From positions 434,001 to 498,000 of the forward strand of contig NZ_JAVRHQ010000001.1 in the NCBI RefSeq assembly GCF_031846485.1: 64,000 bases of DNA, given 5' to 3'. The notes under the pieces were generated by a model. That model ran no database searches. It had not been told where the DNA came from and was given only the letters and a program-made list of their open reading frames with translations. Made by a program: the position numbers and the translations under genes. This DNA is from Autumnicola tepida (GTDB lineage Bacteria; Bacteroidota; Bacteroidia; Flavobacteriales; Flavobacteriaceae). Each line of letters opens with the position of its first letter. Position 1 is the first letter of the stretch. This document shows positions 9,565 to 18,507 of the stretch, in pieces.

Positions 9565-12500
9565 ATGAGCAAGAAGATAGGAAGAAACGATAAATGCCCA
9601 TGTGGCAGTGGCAAAAAATACAAGAAGTGTTGTATGAATTCTGGTCGTACGTTTAGTACTTCACATACTCAACAACAACCTCGCCCATTTTTCTCTGAAT
9701 ACAATTCAATTGACCTTCTAAAGTCCTTCGCTGTTCTCACTTTACTCGCCCAAAATCATGGTAAGAACGTCCGTTTCGAAGAGCTTTCGAGGATATGCCT
9801 AAGAAACTTTAATGACGATAAGCCTAATGTATCTCAAGCAGCATTAACGACCTTCCTAAATGAGAATTACCCCTCACATTATCTGGAAGATCCTGTCACA
9901 AACCTATTCACAGACTTAATCACATTCTACGGTGGTGACTACATTATTTTCCCAGGCATTACAGAAGGTGGTAGCTATGTGCCCTCCAAGCTATTAACGG
10001 CAATTTACAATTGGCCGGATTCAGGCATTCCAGACTGGTTTAAAAACAATTGCATGCATGCAGCTCTGTTAATTTTAAATCTTTCAGACAGAGTGGCTAC
10101 CCGTCTAGGATATGGCCGATACCAATTTGAAGAAGTTGAGAATAACCTCGTATCTATTCCTGATTCAACACGCCTTGCAGAATTAAAAGCAGCTGTTACT
10201 TTTTCTGAGGAGGAAATGACCCAATTGCTTCAATCTGAGCAGATAGCAAGGGAAGCATTAGACATGTTTGTACTTGACATTCACGATCCTGAAATAGCTA
10301 ATGATCATATTGAGGAAAGTCCATTGCTGGCTAAACCAATAATTCACCACAATGGTGAATACATCATTACCTCCCCGGCAACACTCAGCTATGCTTTAGT
10401 CGATTTCATTCATTCAGAAGCAAGGACATCAGGCTGCTTCCCTGCTGTTAGCAACGCCTATCATAATGTCATTTGGAATTACACACAGCTTCACTTGAAG
10501 CAACTCGGCTTTTCACGAATTGATATTCCTGCAATTTCAGAAAATACTGACCCTACCATTAGAGAAGCGATCTATCGCTTTGATGATGACAAACTCGCAT
10601 TTGTTCAATACAGAACATCAGGTGAAGCAACACATGAGCAAAGAAAGCAACAGATTATCAACAGCACCCTGGCATTGCCTGAATTTGCAGGTCACCAGTT
10701 TATGGACATTTCCCTGATTTCTTCAATGGGTCAAGACATGTTCTTCATGTATGGCAATACTGAAAACTCTGTGAGTATAGGAATGCCAATCTATGATTTT
10801 GACACATTAGTGAAATTGAAAGAACATGACGCTATTGACCTTTGGAATTTCGCCAATGCAAGAGATAGTCAAATCCCAGGCAGCAACATGTTTGGAGCTT
10901 CTTTTCTGGATGTCTTCAAAGTATACAAGGAAAATGATGACTCCTTTTATGTTTCAGATGATAGTTCCGGTGTAATCCTTCACGTAGAGCCGGGATATGC
11001 AGGTAGTTTATATCAGGAAGCAAAGCTTCTTTCTGATGAGCATTCGGTAACACGATTAGTCGAAGGTAGGCTTGCGAACATCCCTGTGATACGAAAGGAT
11101 AAGTATGCTCCAATTTATTGTTCCATTGATGAATTGTCAGAAGGCAATCTCAATATGGCTGTCGAAGGGTTTCCTTTACCTGTTTGGGTTTCCCCGAATA
11201 AAAACTCATTTGACATCCCCCCAGCTGCAAGAGGCTTGTATTTTGAAATGATTGACGCCATCGCTTTTTGGTTATGGCAATGTCAGGAATTTATAAATGC
11301 CGACTTATCTAATCTTGAGCAAGCTCCTATTGCTTTTAGATTCGAGTTTGAGCAGGAAGACCGTTTCAATCCCATAGAGCGAAACTTTGAACGTGATCCT
11401 GCGTTGGCCAGTCATTTCAACATATCAGTTGATGGCAATACTATCTCAATTTCGATACCACCTGCCATTATACCATATCTGTACGGGGCAGACAACCAAG
11501 GAGAACGAGAATTAACAAGGCAGATTCTTCTAGGAATAAATCTCCTGTTGGAGGCTCAACAGAAGCCGACTATCGAGACTGAAAGAATTAATCAAATTGT
11601 TGATGCAGCCGCACCCCTCGGAGTGAAGAAGAAAATCTTTATTCTGGATTCAGCTGATAACCTATTACTCGATCCTTCAAACCTTACAAGGCATAGATAT
11701 TTACAAGGCTATAATGTGAATACCATATTAAATAGTCTTATTCCGGGCTTGGGCAACTTATGCCCTGCAGTTGGTGAGATTACTGATAAAGCTGTAAAGA
11801 CCAAATTGACAAGGGATGTAGTGATGCGAGTATTGCTACCTATGCTGCAGACAACAATTAGCCAATACCCTAATGAACCTCTCCTCAAAAGGTTAATCAA
11901 CCTCAATGAAAGCTTAATTCATAAAAGAGAAGAACTAAGAGTCAAAACACCAACCCGAATTGCATGCTTTGTTACTCAGGAACAACAAACAAGTGATTTA
12001 CAGGATAGCCTTGCTAAACTCAATCAAACGACCATTGCGGTAAGGTGTTTAATAGAACATCTGGCAGCAGAACCCTCCACTGGCAACAAGATCATTAGCA
12101 CAACTGCTATAGATGAGCTAGTAGCCATAATGAACGCAATAATCGATTGGGGTTCTATGGGTGATCAGATTGAATTTGACCTTTTCGAAATAGAAATGGG
12201 CATTTTGCCTTCAGGTCGTATCGGTACAAGCAAACAACTCTTCCGAGAAATTTTTGACCCATATCACGCCTCCAAGTCGAAAGAGAATGTACGTGATGCT
12301 CAAGACACTTTCGAACAAGTATTTCCACAACTGAATCCTATGGAGGGCTCAGACGTACCCGAAAGTCTTGATAATGCTTTTACAGAAGAGTTTGGAATCT
12401 CCTTCACAAGATTGTGTAAGGTAGTAAATGACTTGGGAATTGTAGCCTATTCCCAACCTAATGCATGTGCAACCATGCTGAAAAAGGATTTATTCATTGA

Positions 12501-13305
12501 AATAAACAAGCATGATCACACCTATACTGAGGAAGAATTTAATACAGCAATAGCATATCTGAGTTTATTCAATAGAGGAAAAGTACATCGTGTTCCTGCT
12601 GGTTTTGACAATATTGACATTTCACCTTGGAGGTTTAACAGAAGACTTTCCCTGCTTCGCAAGCCATTAGTCTTGGTTGACAACCCCACAGACCCAGACA
12701 ACCCAACCGTTTACTGGGGATTTAGACAGCTGCTATCAAGCAGAATGTATTGGTATGATCAATGTACCACAAACAGACTCAGAGTAAGTGATGACGGACC
12801 AGTGCAAAAAGTCTTAGGCAAACTGGCACAGCATAATGGTAAAAGATTAGTAGAATCCGTTTTGAATGAATTTGATAGAAAGGACTTGATGATTGATTCT
12901 GAAGTTCCAATCAATCCAAAATCAGTCCTCAAAAATGATACTGATATAGGTGATGTTGATGTGCTTGTAATAGACACTTCCACAAAGACCATATACAGTT
13001 TAGAATGTAAAAGCATGGCTCCAAGTCGAAACATCAAAGAAATGATTGGAGAGGTTGACAAACTATTTGGCAGTGATTCGGAAAAAGGTTGGATTGATAA
13101 ACATGTGGAGCGAGATAGCTGGTTGAAGGCAAATTTGGATCAACTCAGTAAAAAGTACGGCTTGGATTTATCTGATTACACAGTGAAGTCATTTTTTGTG
13201 ACACAAGAAGACATGCTTACTCCATATCTTAAAACGAGACAATTGGCAATGCCTTTTGTTACCCTTTATAATTTAAAAGAAAACGGATTAGATGCTCTTA
13301 AATAA
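9565..13305 (+). CDS. SEC-C motif protein with C-terminal PD-(D/E)XK-like nuclease motif
   Basis: This very large protein (1246 residues) sits between the Argonaute pair and hsdR. The N terminus is a canonical SEC-C zinc-binding motif (CPCGSGKKYKKCC, about 11-23). A long central region has no recognised domain. Near the C terminus, D1130/D1132 followed by E1147-C-K1149 on adjacent predicted strands has the spacing of a PD-(D/E)XK nuclease core. SEC-C motifs occur in several defence and nuclease proteins. The gene follows a 108-base gap, the longest so far in the operon, and its codons look more C-rich (AAC, TTC, CTC) than its neighbours, which suggests separate acquisition. The nuclease assignment is based on the motif alone. 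Confidence 0.75.
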   Translation: MSKKIGRNDKCPCGSGKKYKKCCMNSGRTFSTSHTQQQPRPFFSEYNSIDLLKSFAVLTLLAQNHGKNVRFEELSRICLRNFNDDKPNVSQAALTTFLNENYPSHYLEDPVTNLFTDLITFYGGDYIIFPGITEGGSYVPSKLLTAIYNWPDSGIPDWFKNNCMHAALLILNLSDRVATRLGYGRYQFEEVENNLVSIPDSTRLAELKAAVTFSEEEMTQLLQSEQIAREALDMFVLDIHDPEIANDHIEESPLLAKPIIHHNGEYIITSPATLSYALVDFIHSEARTSGCFPAVSNAYHNVIWNYTQLHLKQLGFSRIDIPAISENTDPTIREAIYRFDDDKLAFVQYRTSGEATHEQRKQQIINSTLALPEFAGHQFMDISLISSMGQDMFFMYGNTENSVSIGMPIYDFDTLVKLKEHDAIDLWNFANARDSQIPGSNMFGASFLDVFKVYKENDDSFYVSDDSSGVILHVEPGYAGSLYQEAKLLSDEHSVTRLVEGRLANIPVIRKDKYAPIYCSIDELSEGNLNMAVEGFPLPVWVSPNKNSFDIPPAARGLYFEMIDAIAFWLWQCQEFINADLSNLEQAPIAFRFEFEQEDRFNPIERNFERDPALASHFNISVDGNTISISIPPAIIPYLYGADNQGERELTRQILLGINLLLEAQQKPTIETERINQIVDAAAPLGVKKKIFILDSADNLLLDPSNLTRHRYLQGYNVNTILNSLIPGLGNLCPAVGEITDKAVKTKLTRDVVMRVLLPMLQTTISQYPNEPLLKRLINLNESLIHKREELRVKTPTRIACFVTQEQQTSDLQDSLAKLNQTTIAVRCLIEHLAAEPSTGNKIISTTAIDELVAIMNAIIDWGSMGDQIEFDLFEIEMGILPSGRIGTSKQLFREIFDPYHASKSKENVRDAQDTFEQVFPQLNPMEGSDVPESLDNAFTEEFGISFTRLCKVVNDLGIVAYSQPNACATMLKKDLFIEINKHDHTYTEEEFNTAIAYLSLFNRGKVHRVPAGFDNIDISPWRFNRRLSLLRKPLVLVDNPTDPDNPTVYWGFRQLLSSRMYWYDQCTTNRLRVSDDGPVQKVLGKLAQHNGKRLVESVLNEFDRKDLMIDSEVPINPKSVLKNDTDIGDVDVLVIDTSTKTIYSLECKSMAPSRNIKEMIGEVDKLFGSDSEKGWIDKHVERDSWLKANLDQLSKKYGLDLSDYTVKSFFVTQEDMLTPYLKTRQLAMPFVTLYNLKENGLDALK

Positions 13306-13317
13306 AAGATTAATATA

Positions 13318-16300
13318 ATGGCAGTACCATCTTTCAAAGAAGACCATATATCACAACTTCCAGCATTGAAATTACTGATGAATATGGGCTGGAAATACAT
13401 TTCTCCAGAGCAGGCTTTAGAAGCTCGTGGAGGCAGAACCTCCAATGTTCTATTGGAAACTATTTTGAAGAACCAACTTCAATTCATAAACACTATAGAA
13501 TACAAAGAAAAGGAGTTCCCTTTTTCAGACGTAAATATAAATAACGCAATTCTTGCTATACGTGACCTACCTATTCAGGACGGTTTTATTGCTGCCAATA
13601 AAGCATTTTATGAATTAATCACATTAGGCAGAAGCTTTGAGCAATCTATTTTAGGGGACAAAAAAAGTTTCTCATTTCATTATATAGATTGGAAACATCC
13701 TGAAAACAACACTTATCACGTATCAGAAGAGTTTAGTGTTCTCAGAAGTGGCAGCAGTGAACATTACCGTCCTGATATTGTATTGTTTATCAATGGTATT
13801 CCAGTCGTGGTTATTGAGTGTAAGAGTCCAAAGATCAAAGACCCAATCGACAAATCGATTGAGCAACATCTTAGGAATCAGCAGGAAGATGGAATACGTG
13901 CATTATATCAATACTCCAACTTGTCCATGGGACTGGCCACGCATGAAGCCAAATACGCCACAACTGCCACTCAGAAAGAGTTTTGGAGTTTTTGGAAAGA
14001 ACTCTTTAAAACAAAAGCGGAAGAAACTGCCTGGCTCGATAAGCTCCAAGCTTTAAAAAATCAGCCACTACCTACCAACGAAAGAACAACGGTTTTTCAA
14101 GAACGGTATAAAAACGTCTGGACTTTCTTCCAGAACCTCCAAAAGGAAGAACAGGCGGTAACAGAACAAGACAAGCTACTATTTAGCATTTGTAAGCCAG
14201 AGAGACTTTTAGACCTATTCTTCAACTTCACTCTTTATGATGATGGCATCAAGAAAGTCACTAGGTATCAGCAATACTTTGCCGTTCACAATACCTTGGA
14301 TAAGATCGTAAAAACAGATAGCGAAGGATTAAGAAAAGGCGGTGTAATCTGGCACACTCAGGGAAGTGGCAAATCCCTTACTATGGTCATGTTGGCTCAA
14401 CTGATTGCTACGCATCCTCAAATCAAGAATCCTAAAATCATCTTAGTTACTGACCGTATTGATTTGGACGATCAAATCACAGAGACGTTTAAAAAATGTC
14501 AAATACCAGTAGAGAATGCTCAAACAGGCAAGCACTTGGTAGAGCTTCTTTCCGGCACAGGTGATACAGTTATCACTACTTTGATTCATAAATTTGAAGC
14601 GGCTGTTAATCAGGCCAAAGACGGATTTGATTCACCCGACATTTTTGTTTTGGTAGATGAAGGGCATAGAAGTCAATATGGTACATTCAATATCAAAATG
14701 CAAAAGGTATTTCCTAAAGGTTGTTTTATAGCCTTTACAGGAACCCCTTTAATGAAGAAAGAGAAAAGTACTGCAAATCGCTTTGGAGGTTTGATAGATG
14801 TTTACTCTATTACCGATGCAGTTGAAGATGGAGCAGTAGTCCCCCTACTTTATGAAGGTCGCCATAACTTAATTGAAGTGAATGAAAAGCCTTTGGATAA
14901 TTATTTTGATCGAATATCCGAACCTCTAACACCTTATGGTAAAGCTGCTCTCAAGAGAAAGTTTAGTTCCACCAATCAGCTTAATAAAGCAGAAGAGATT
15001 ATCTACGCTCGGGCTTGGGATATTTCAGATCACTACGAGCAAAACGTTCAAGACATACTTTTTGGAAGTTTAAAAGCTAAAGGTCAGTTAGTAGCTCCAA
15101 ATAAGACGACGGCTATACGATACCGTGAGTTTATCAGGCAAATAGGCAAAATAACCTGTGAAGTCCTCATTTCCCCTCCTGATGTTCGAGAGAATTACGA
15201 AGATGCCTTTGAAGAAAGTGACGACTTAATATTAAAGTTTTGGAAGGCCATGATGGATAAATATGGTAGTCCTGAGAATTATGAAAAGTCACTAATAAGT
15301 TCATTTAAGAAGCAAGATCAACCAGAAATCATCATAGTAGTAGATAAATTACTTACTGGATTTGATGCTCCTAATAACTATGTTTTATATCTCACCCGAC
15401 AACTTAAAGAGCATACTTTACTTCAAGCTATTGCTAGAGTGAATCGTTTAGCTCCAGGCAAAGAGCATGGGTTGATTATTGATTATTATGGTAATTTGGA
15501 AAATCTGGATATGGCATTAGAGACCTACTCTGGAGCAGATAACTATGATGCAGCGGATTTGGAAGGAACATTAACCAATATTAGTGAAGAAATAAAGAGA
15601 TTACCTCAGGCTCACTCAGAAGTATGGGATATTTTCAAGGAAGTGAAAAATAAGTATGACGAACCTGCTTACGAAGAACTATTGGAGGATGATGCTATTC
15701 GACACATTTTTTATGAAAAAGTATCGGCTTTTTCTCGCTTGTTAAAGCTAGCCTTATCGAGTTTTGAGTTTATCAGTAAAACTCCGGAGCAGCAAATAAA
15801 TAAGTACAAACAGGATGCTAAATTTTTCCTTGGATTAAGAATTGCAGTCAAACGGAGATACTTTGACGATCTGGAATATAAGGAATACGAGCCACAAGTT
15901 CAGAAACTCATTGACAAGCATATTACCACAGAAGGTGAAATTCTTCGTATTACTGAAATGGTCAATATTTTTGATAAAGAAGAAAGGGATCGTGAAGTTG
16001 AGAAGATAACCAGTAAGGCAGCCAAAGCCGATCATATTGCTAGCAGGACTATAAAAGCTATCAATGTGAAAATAAATGAAGACCCAGTTTACTATAAAAA
16101 ACTTTCAAGACTTATTAGAGATACTATTGAAGACTATCACCAGCATCGTATTTCAGAAGCTGACTATTTAAATAAAGCGAGAGAATACGAAGATCAATTT
16201 CATAATGGTAGACAGGACAATGTGCCGGAGAACCTTACTGGAAATGATACCGGTATTGCCATTTATAATTTAGTGAATGAGATTTTTAAAGGAAACTTAA

Positions 16301-16557
16301 AGCGTTCGGAAGGCTCACAAAACATTGCTGCATTGATGGCTGAAGGTATTGATGAAGTTATTAAGTCTATTGTATTTGAAAACGGGAAGCCAATAATTGA
16401 TTGGGTAAATAAATCAGATATTGAAGGAAGGATAAAAATTGATATTGATGATTATTTATTCGATTTAAAGACGCAGCAAGGTATAGAGTTGCCCTTTGAC
16501 CTAATAGATGAATTGGTTGAAGAAGGAATTAAAGTAGCGAAATTGAAATATGTCTGA
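13318..16557 (+). CDS. hsdR: type I restriction endonuclease subunit R
   Basis: This 1079-residue motor and nuclease subunit of the type I RM complex translocates DNA and cleaves unmethylated targets. The N-terminal nuclease core shows D153 and E167-C-K169. The superfamily 2 helicase domain has Walker A with K352 (TQGSGKS), a DEGH box at 447-450, and a later TGFDAP plus QAIARVNR motif near the C-terminal RecA lobe. All essential residues appear intact and the length is normal. It is separated from hsdM/hsdS by about 9.6 kb of inserted defence genes, all on the same strand. Its end overlaps the next gene by 8 bases. Confidence 0.96.
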   Translation: MAVPSFKEDHISQLPALKLLMNMGWKYISPEQALEARGGRTSNVLLETILKNQLQFINTIEYKEKEFPFSDVNINNAILAIRDLPIQDGFIAANKAFYELITLGRSFEQSILGDKKSFSFHYIDWKHPENNTYHVSEEFSVLRSGSSEHYRPDIVLFINGIPVVVIECKSPKIKDPIDKSIEQHLRNQQEDGIRALYQYSNLSMGLATHEAKYATTATQKEFWSFWKELFKTKAEETAWLDKLQALKNQPLPTNERTTVFQERYKNVWTFFQNLQKEEQAVTEQDKLLFSICKPERLLDLFFNFTLYDDGIKKVTRYQQYFAVHNTLDKIVKTDSEGLRKGGVIWHTQGSGKSLTMVMLAQLIATHPQIKNPKIILVTDRIDLDDQITETFKKCQIPVENAQTGKHLVELLSGTGDTVITTLIHKFEAAVNQAKDGFDSPDIFVLVDEGHRSQYGTFNIKMQKVFPKGCFIAFTGTPLMKKEKSTANRFGGLIDVYSITDAVEDGAVVPLLYEGRHNLIEVNEKPLDNYFDRISEPLTPYGKAALKRKFSSTNQLNKAEEIIYARAWDISDHYEQNVQDILFGSLKAKGQLVAPNKTTAIRYREFIRQIGKITCEVLISPPDVRENYEDAFEESDDLILKFWKAMMDKYGSPENYEKSLISSFKKQDQPEIIIVVDKLLTGFDAPNNYVLYLTRQLKEHTLLQAIARVNRLAPGKEHGLIIDYYGNLENLDMALETYSGADNYDAADLEGTLTNISEEIKRLPQAHSEVWDIFKEVKNKYDEPAYEELLEDDAIRHIFYEKVSAFSRLLKLALSSFEFISKTPEQQINKYKQDAKFFLGLRIAVKRRYFDDLEYKEYEPQVQKLIDKHITTEGEILRITEMVNIFDKEERDREVEKITSKAAKADHIASRTIKAINVKINEDPVYYKKLSRLIRDTIEDYHQHRISEADYLNKAREYEDQFHNGRQDNVPENLTGNDTGIAIYNLVNEIFKGNLKRSEGSQNIAALMAEGIDEVIKSIVFENGKPIIDWVNKSDIEGRIKIDIDDYLFDLKTQQGIELPFDLIDELVEEGIKVAKLKYV

Positions 16558-17260
16558 AACGCTTAACATACAATCTATAGAATTCGGTTCGAGAAAAATC
16601 GCATTTGAACTTTCTTATAAGGATCGTAAAACTCTTGGCATTCGGGTGTATCCTGATTGTAAAGTAAAGGTGATTGCTCCGTATAATACCACAGAGGAGA
16701 AACTGGAAGCTAAACTTCGGGAAAAAGCACCTTGGATCATTAAACAGCAGCTTGAATTTTTATCCTATCATCCATTAACACCACCAAGAAAATATGTTAA
16801 TGGAGAAACTCATCTTTATTTAGGTAGGCAATATAAACTTAGAATAGAGAAGTCGGAAACTAATGAAGTAAAGTTATTTAGAGGAAGATTATTAGTGTTG
16901 AAAAAGGATAATACATCCGCTAAAAATCTATTGTCTGAGTGGTATAGAGAAAAAGCTTTCGTTCAGTTTGCGGAGACATTGAAAAAAACAATTCCACTTT
17001 TTAAACGATTTGAGATTGATGAACCTGAGCTCCAAATTAGGCTAATGCCCACTCGCTGGGGAAGTTGTACCTCTCGAGGCAAAGTAATTTTAAACCCTGA
17101 ATTGATAAAGGCTCCTAAAGGAAGTATTGAATATGTTATTATTCATGAATTATGCCATTTGGTTCACCACAATCATACTCGAGCATTTTATGCTTTACAA
17201 GAAGCAATAATGCCAGACTGGAAAAAATGGAAAGAAAGACTTGAAACGTCTTTGATATGA
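16550..17260 (+). CDS. YgjP-type (DUF45) zinc metalloprotease
   Basis: This 236-residue member of the DUF45/YgjP family is often found as the last gene of type I RM operons. The zinc site is HELCH at 199-203, with a further His-rich stretch (HHNHTRAF) and the usual MPDWKKWKERL ending. Family members resemble SprT/WSS1 metallopeptidases. A role in the processing or turnover of restriction subunits has been suggested by association but is not established here. It overlaps hsdR by 8 bases and ends the RM-type part of the operon; 50 bases separate it from the next gene. Confidence 0.92.
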   Translation: MSETLNIQSIEFGSRKIAFELSYKDRKTLGIRVYPDCKVKVIAPYNTTEEKLEAKLREKAPWIIKQQLEFLSYHPLTPPRKYVNGETHLYLGRQYKLRIEKSETNEVKLFRGRLLVLKKDNTSAKNLLSEWYREKAFVQFAETLKKTIPLFKRFEIDEPELQIRLMPTRWGSCTSRGKVILNPELIKAPKGSIEYVIIHELCHLVHHNHTRAFYALQEAIMPDWKKWKERLETSLI

Positions 17261-17310
17261 TTTGTAATTAATGTTTTTTGAATTGCAGAGAAAACTTTTA
17301 TGAATTTAAA

Positions 17311-18507
17311 ATGAATGTATTTATTAAGGTATACCCAGCCAAAAATGGAGATTGCTTTTTAATAAGCTTTAGTGAGAATGAACAAATACAAAAACATTTG
17401 TTAATTGATTGTGGGTATGCTGATACTGTAAAAGCTTATTTAAAAAATGATTTAATTAGAATCGGAGAGGAAGGTGGAATTCTTGAAAAATTGATTTTAA
17501 CGCACATAGATGCGGATCATATTCAAGGGGCTATAAGACTTTTAAAGGACAATAACTTATTGAAATTTATTGAAATTAAGGAAATATGGCATAATTCGTA
17601 TCGCCATCTTTCTGAAAAAAGACAAATAGGTATTGATAAAAGCCACAAAAGAATACTCAATCAAATAATTCGGAGAGGATATACATTGAAAAAAAATGAT
17701 GTAAAAGGTGAACATGAAATAAGTGCTGAACAAGGCACTACTGTAGGGGCATTAATTTTACAAGGGAAATATTCGTGGAATAGCGATTTTGAGGGGAATG
17801 CAATATGTACCGACTTTAAAAGAGAAATTAGCATTAGTGAAAGCGTAAAATTATTGCTTCTATCCCCTAATAAAAGGAAATTGGAACAATTGAAAAGTTT
17901 TTGGAGGGATGAGCTATATAGATATGGGGTAAGTTATGATGATGGCAACTCAGAATTGTATGATGATGCTTTTGAAATGCTTATGTCTTGGGAAAAGGAC
18001 AACGCCATAAAGCGATCTGTAGAAATTTCAGCTGAAAAAGAAACATTCCAAGATTTACTTGAAAAGCCTTTTAAAGAAGATAATACTGTTACTAATGGTA
18101 GTTCCATTGCTTTCATATTAAAAATTCAAGAGAAGAATTTACTTTTTCTTGCTGATGCACATCCTGATTTGATAGTCCAATCGCTAAAGGAATATAATAA
18201 AGATGGTATAATTAAATTCGATTTAATTAAAGTTTCACATCACGGTAGTTTCAATAATATTAGCAAGGATTTATTGGAATTAGTAGATTCCCCAAAATAC
18301 CTCATTTCTACTAATGGAGGACGCCATAATCATCCTGATAAAGAAACAATAGCACATATTATAAATCGGCAGACAAATTTCCACAGAGAAATATATTTCA
18401 ATTACATAACTGATAACTCAAAATACTTTGATAGGGCTGATTGGAAAAAAAAATATAATTACTCAATTCATTATTTAAATCAAGCCCCATATAACTTATC
18501 ACTATGA
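17311..18507 (+). CDS. metallo-beta-lactamase fold hydrolase of AVAST-like pair
   Basis: This 398-residue MBL-fold protein is of the ComEC-C-terminal type. The metal-binding motif HIDADH is at 65-70 (after LILT), a second His pair HHGS is at 310-313, and SSIAFILKIQ and LLFLADA strands lie between, as in ComEC-type domains. The usual 'phosphate/guide' Asp of the fold appears in LADAH. I chose the ATG at 17311 because the fold begins directly there (MNVFIKVYPAKNGDC); an in-frame TTG at 17278 would add 11 unlikely residues. Its stop overlaps the protease-STAND start by 4 bases. An MBL protein next to a protease and a STAND NTPase is the composition I recall for type 1 AVAST systems. Confidence 0.85.
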   Translation: MNVFIKVYPAKNGDCFLISFSENEQIQKHLLIDCGYADTVKAYLKNDLIRIGEEGGILEKLILTHIDADHIQGAIRLLKDNNLLKFIEIKEIWHNSYRHLSEKRQIGIDKSHKRILNQIIRRGYTLKKNDVKGEHEISAEQGTTVGALILQGKYSWNSDFEGNAICTDFKREISISESVKLLLLSPNKRKLEQLKSFWRDELYRYGVSYDDGNSELYDDAFEMLMSWEKDNAIKRSVEISAEKETFQDLLEKPFKEDNTVTNGSSIAFILKIQEKNLLFLADAHPDLIVQSLKEYNKDGIIKFDLIKVSHHGSFNNISKDLLELVDSPKYLISTNGGRHNHPDKETIAHIINRQTNFHREIYFNYITDNSKYFDRADWKKKYNYSIHYLNQAPYNLSL

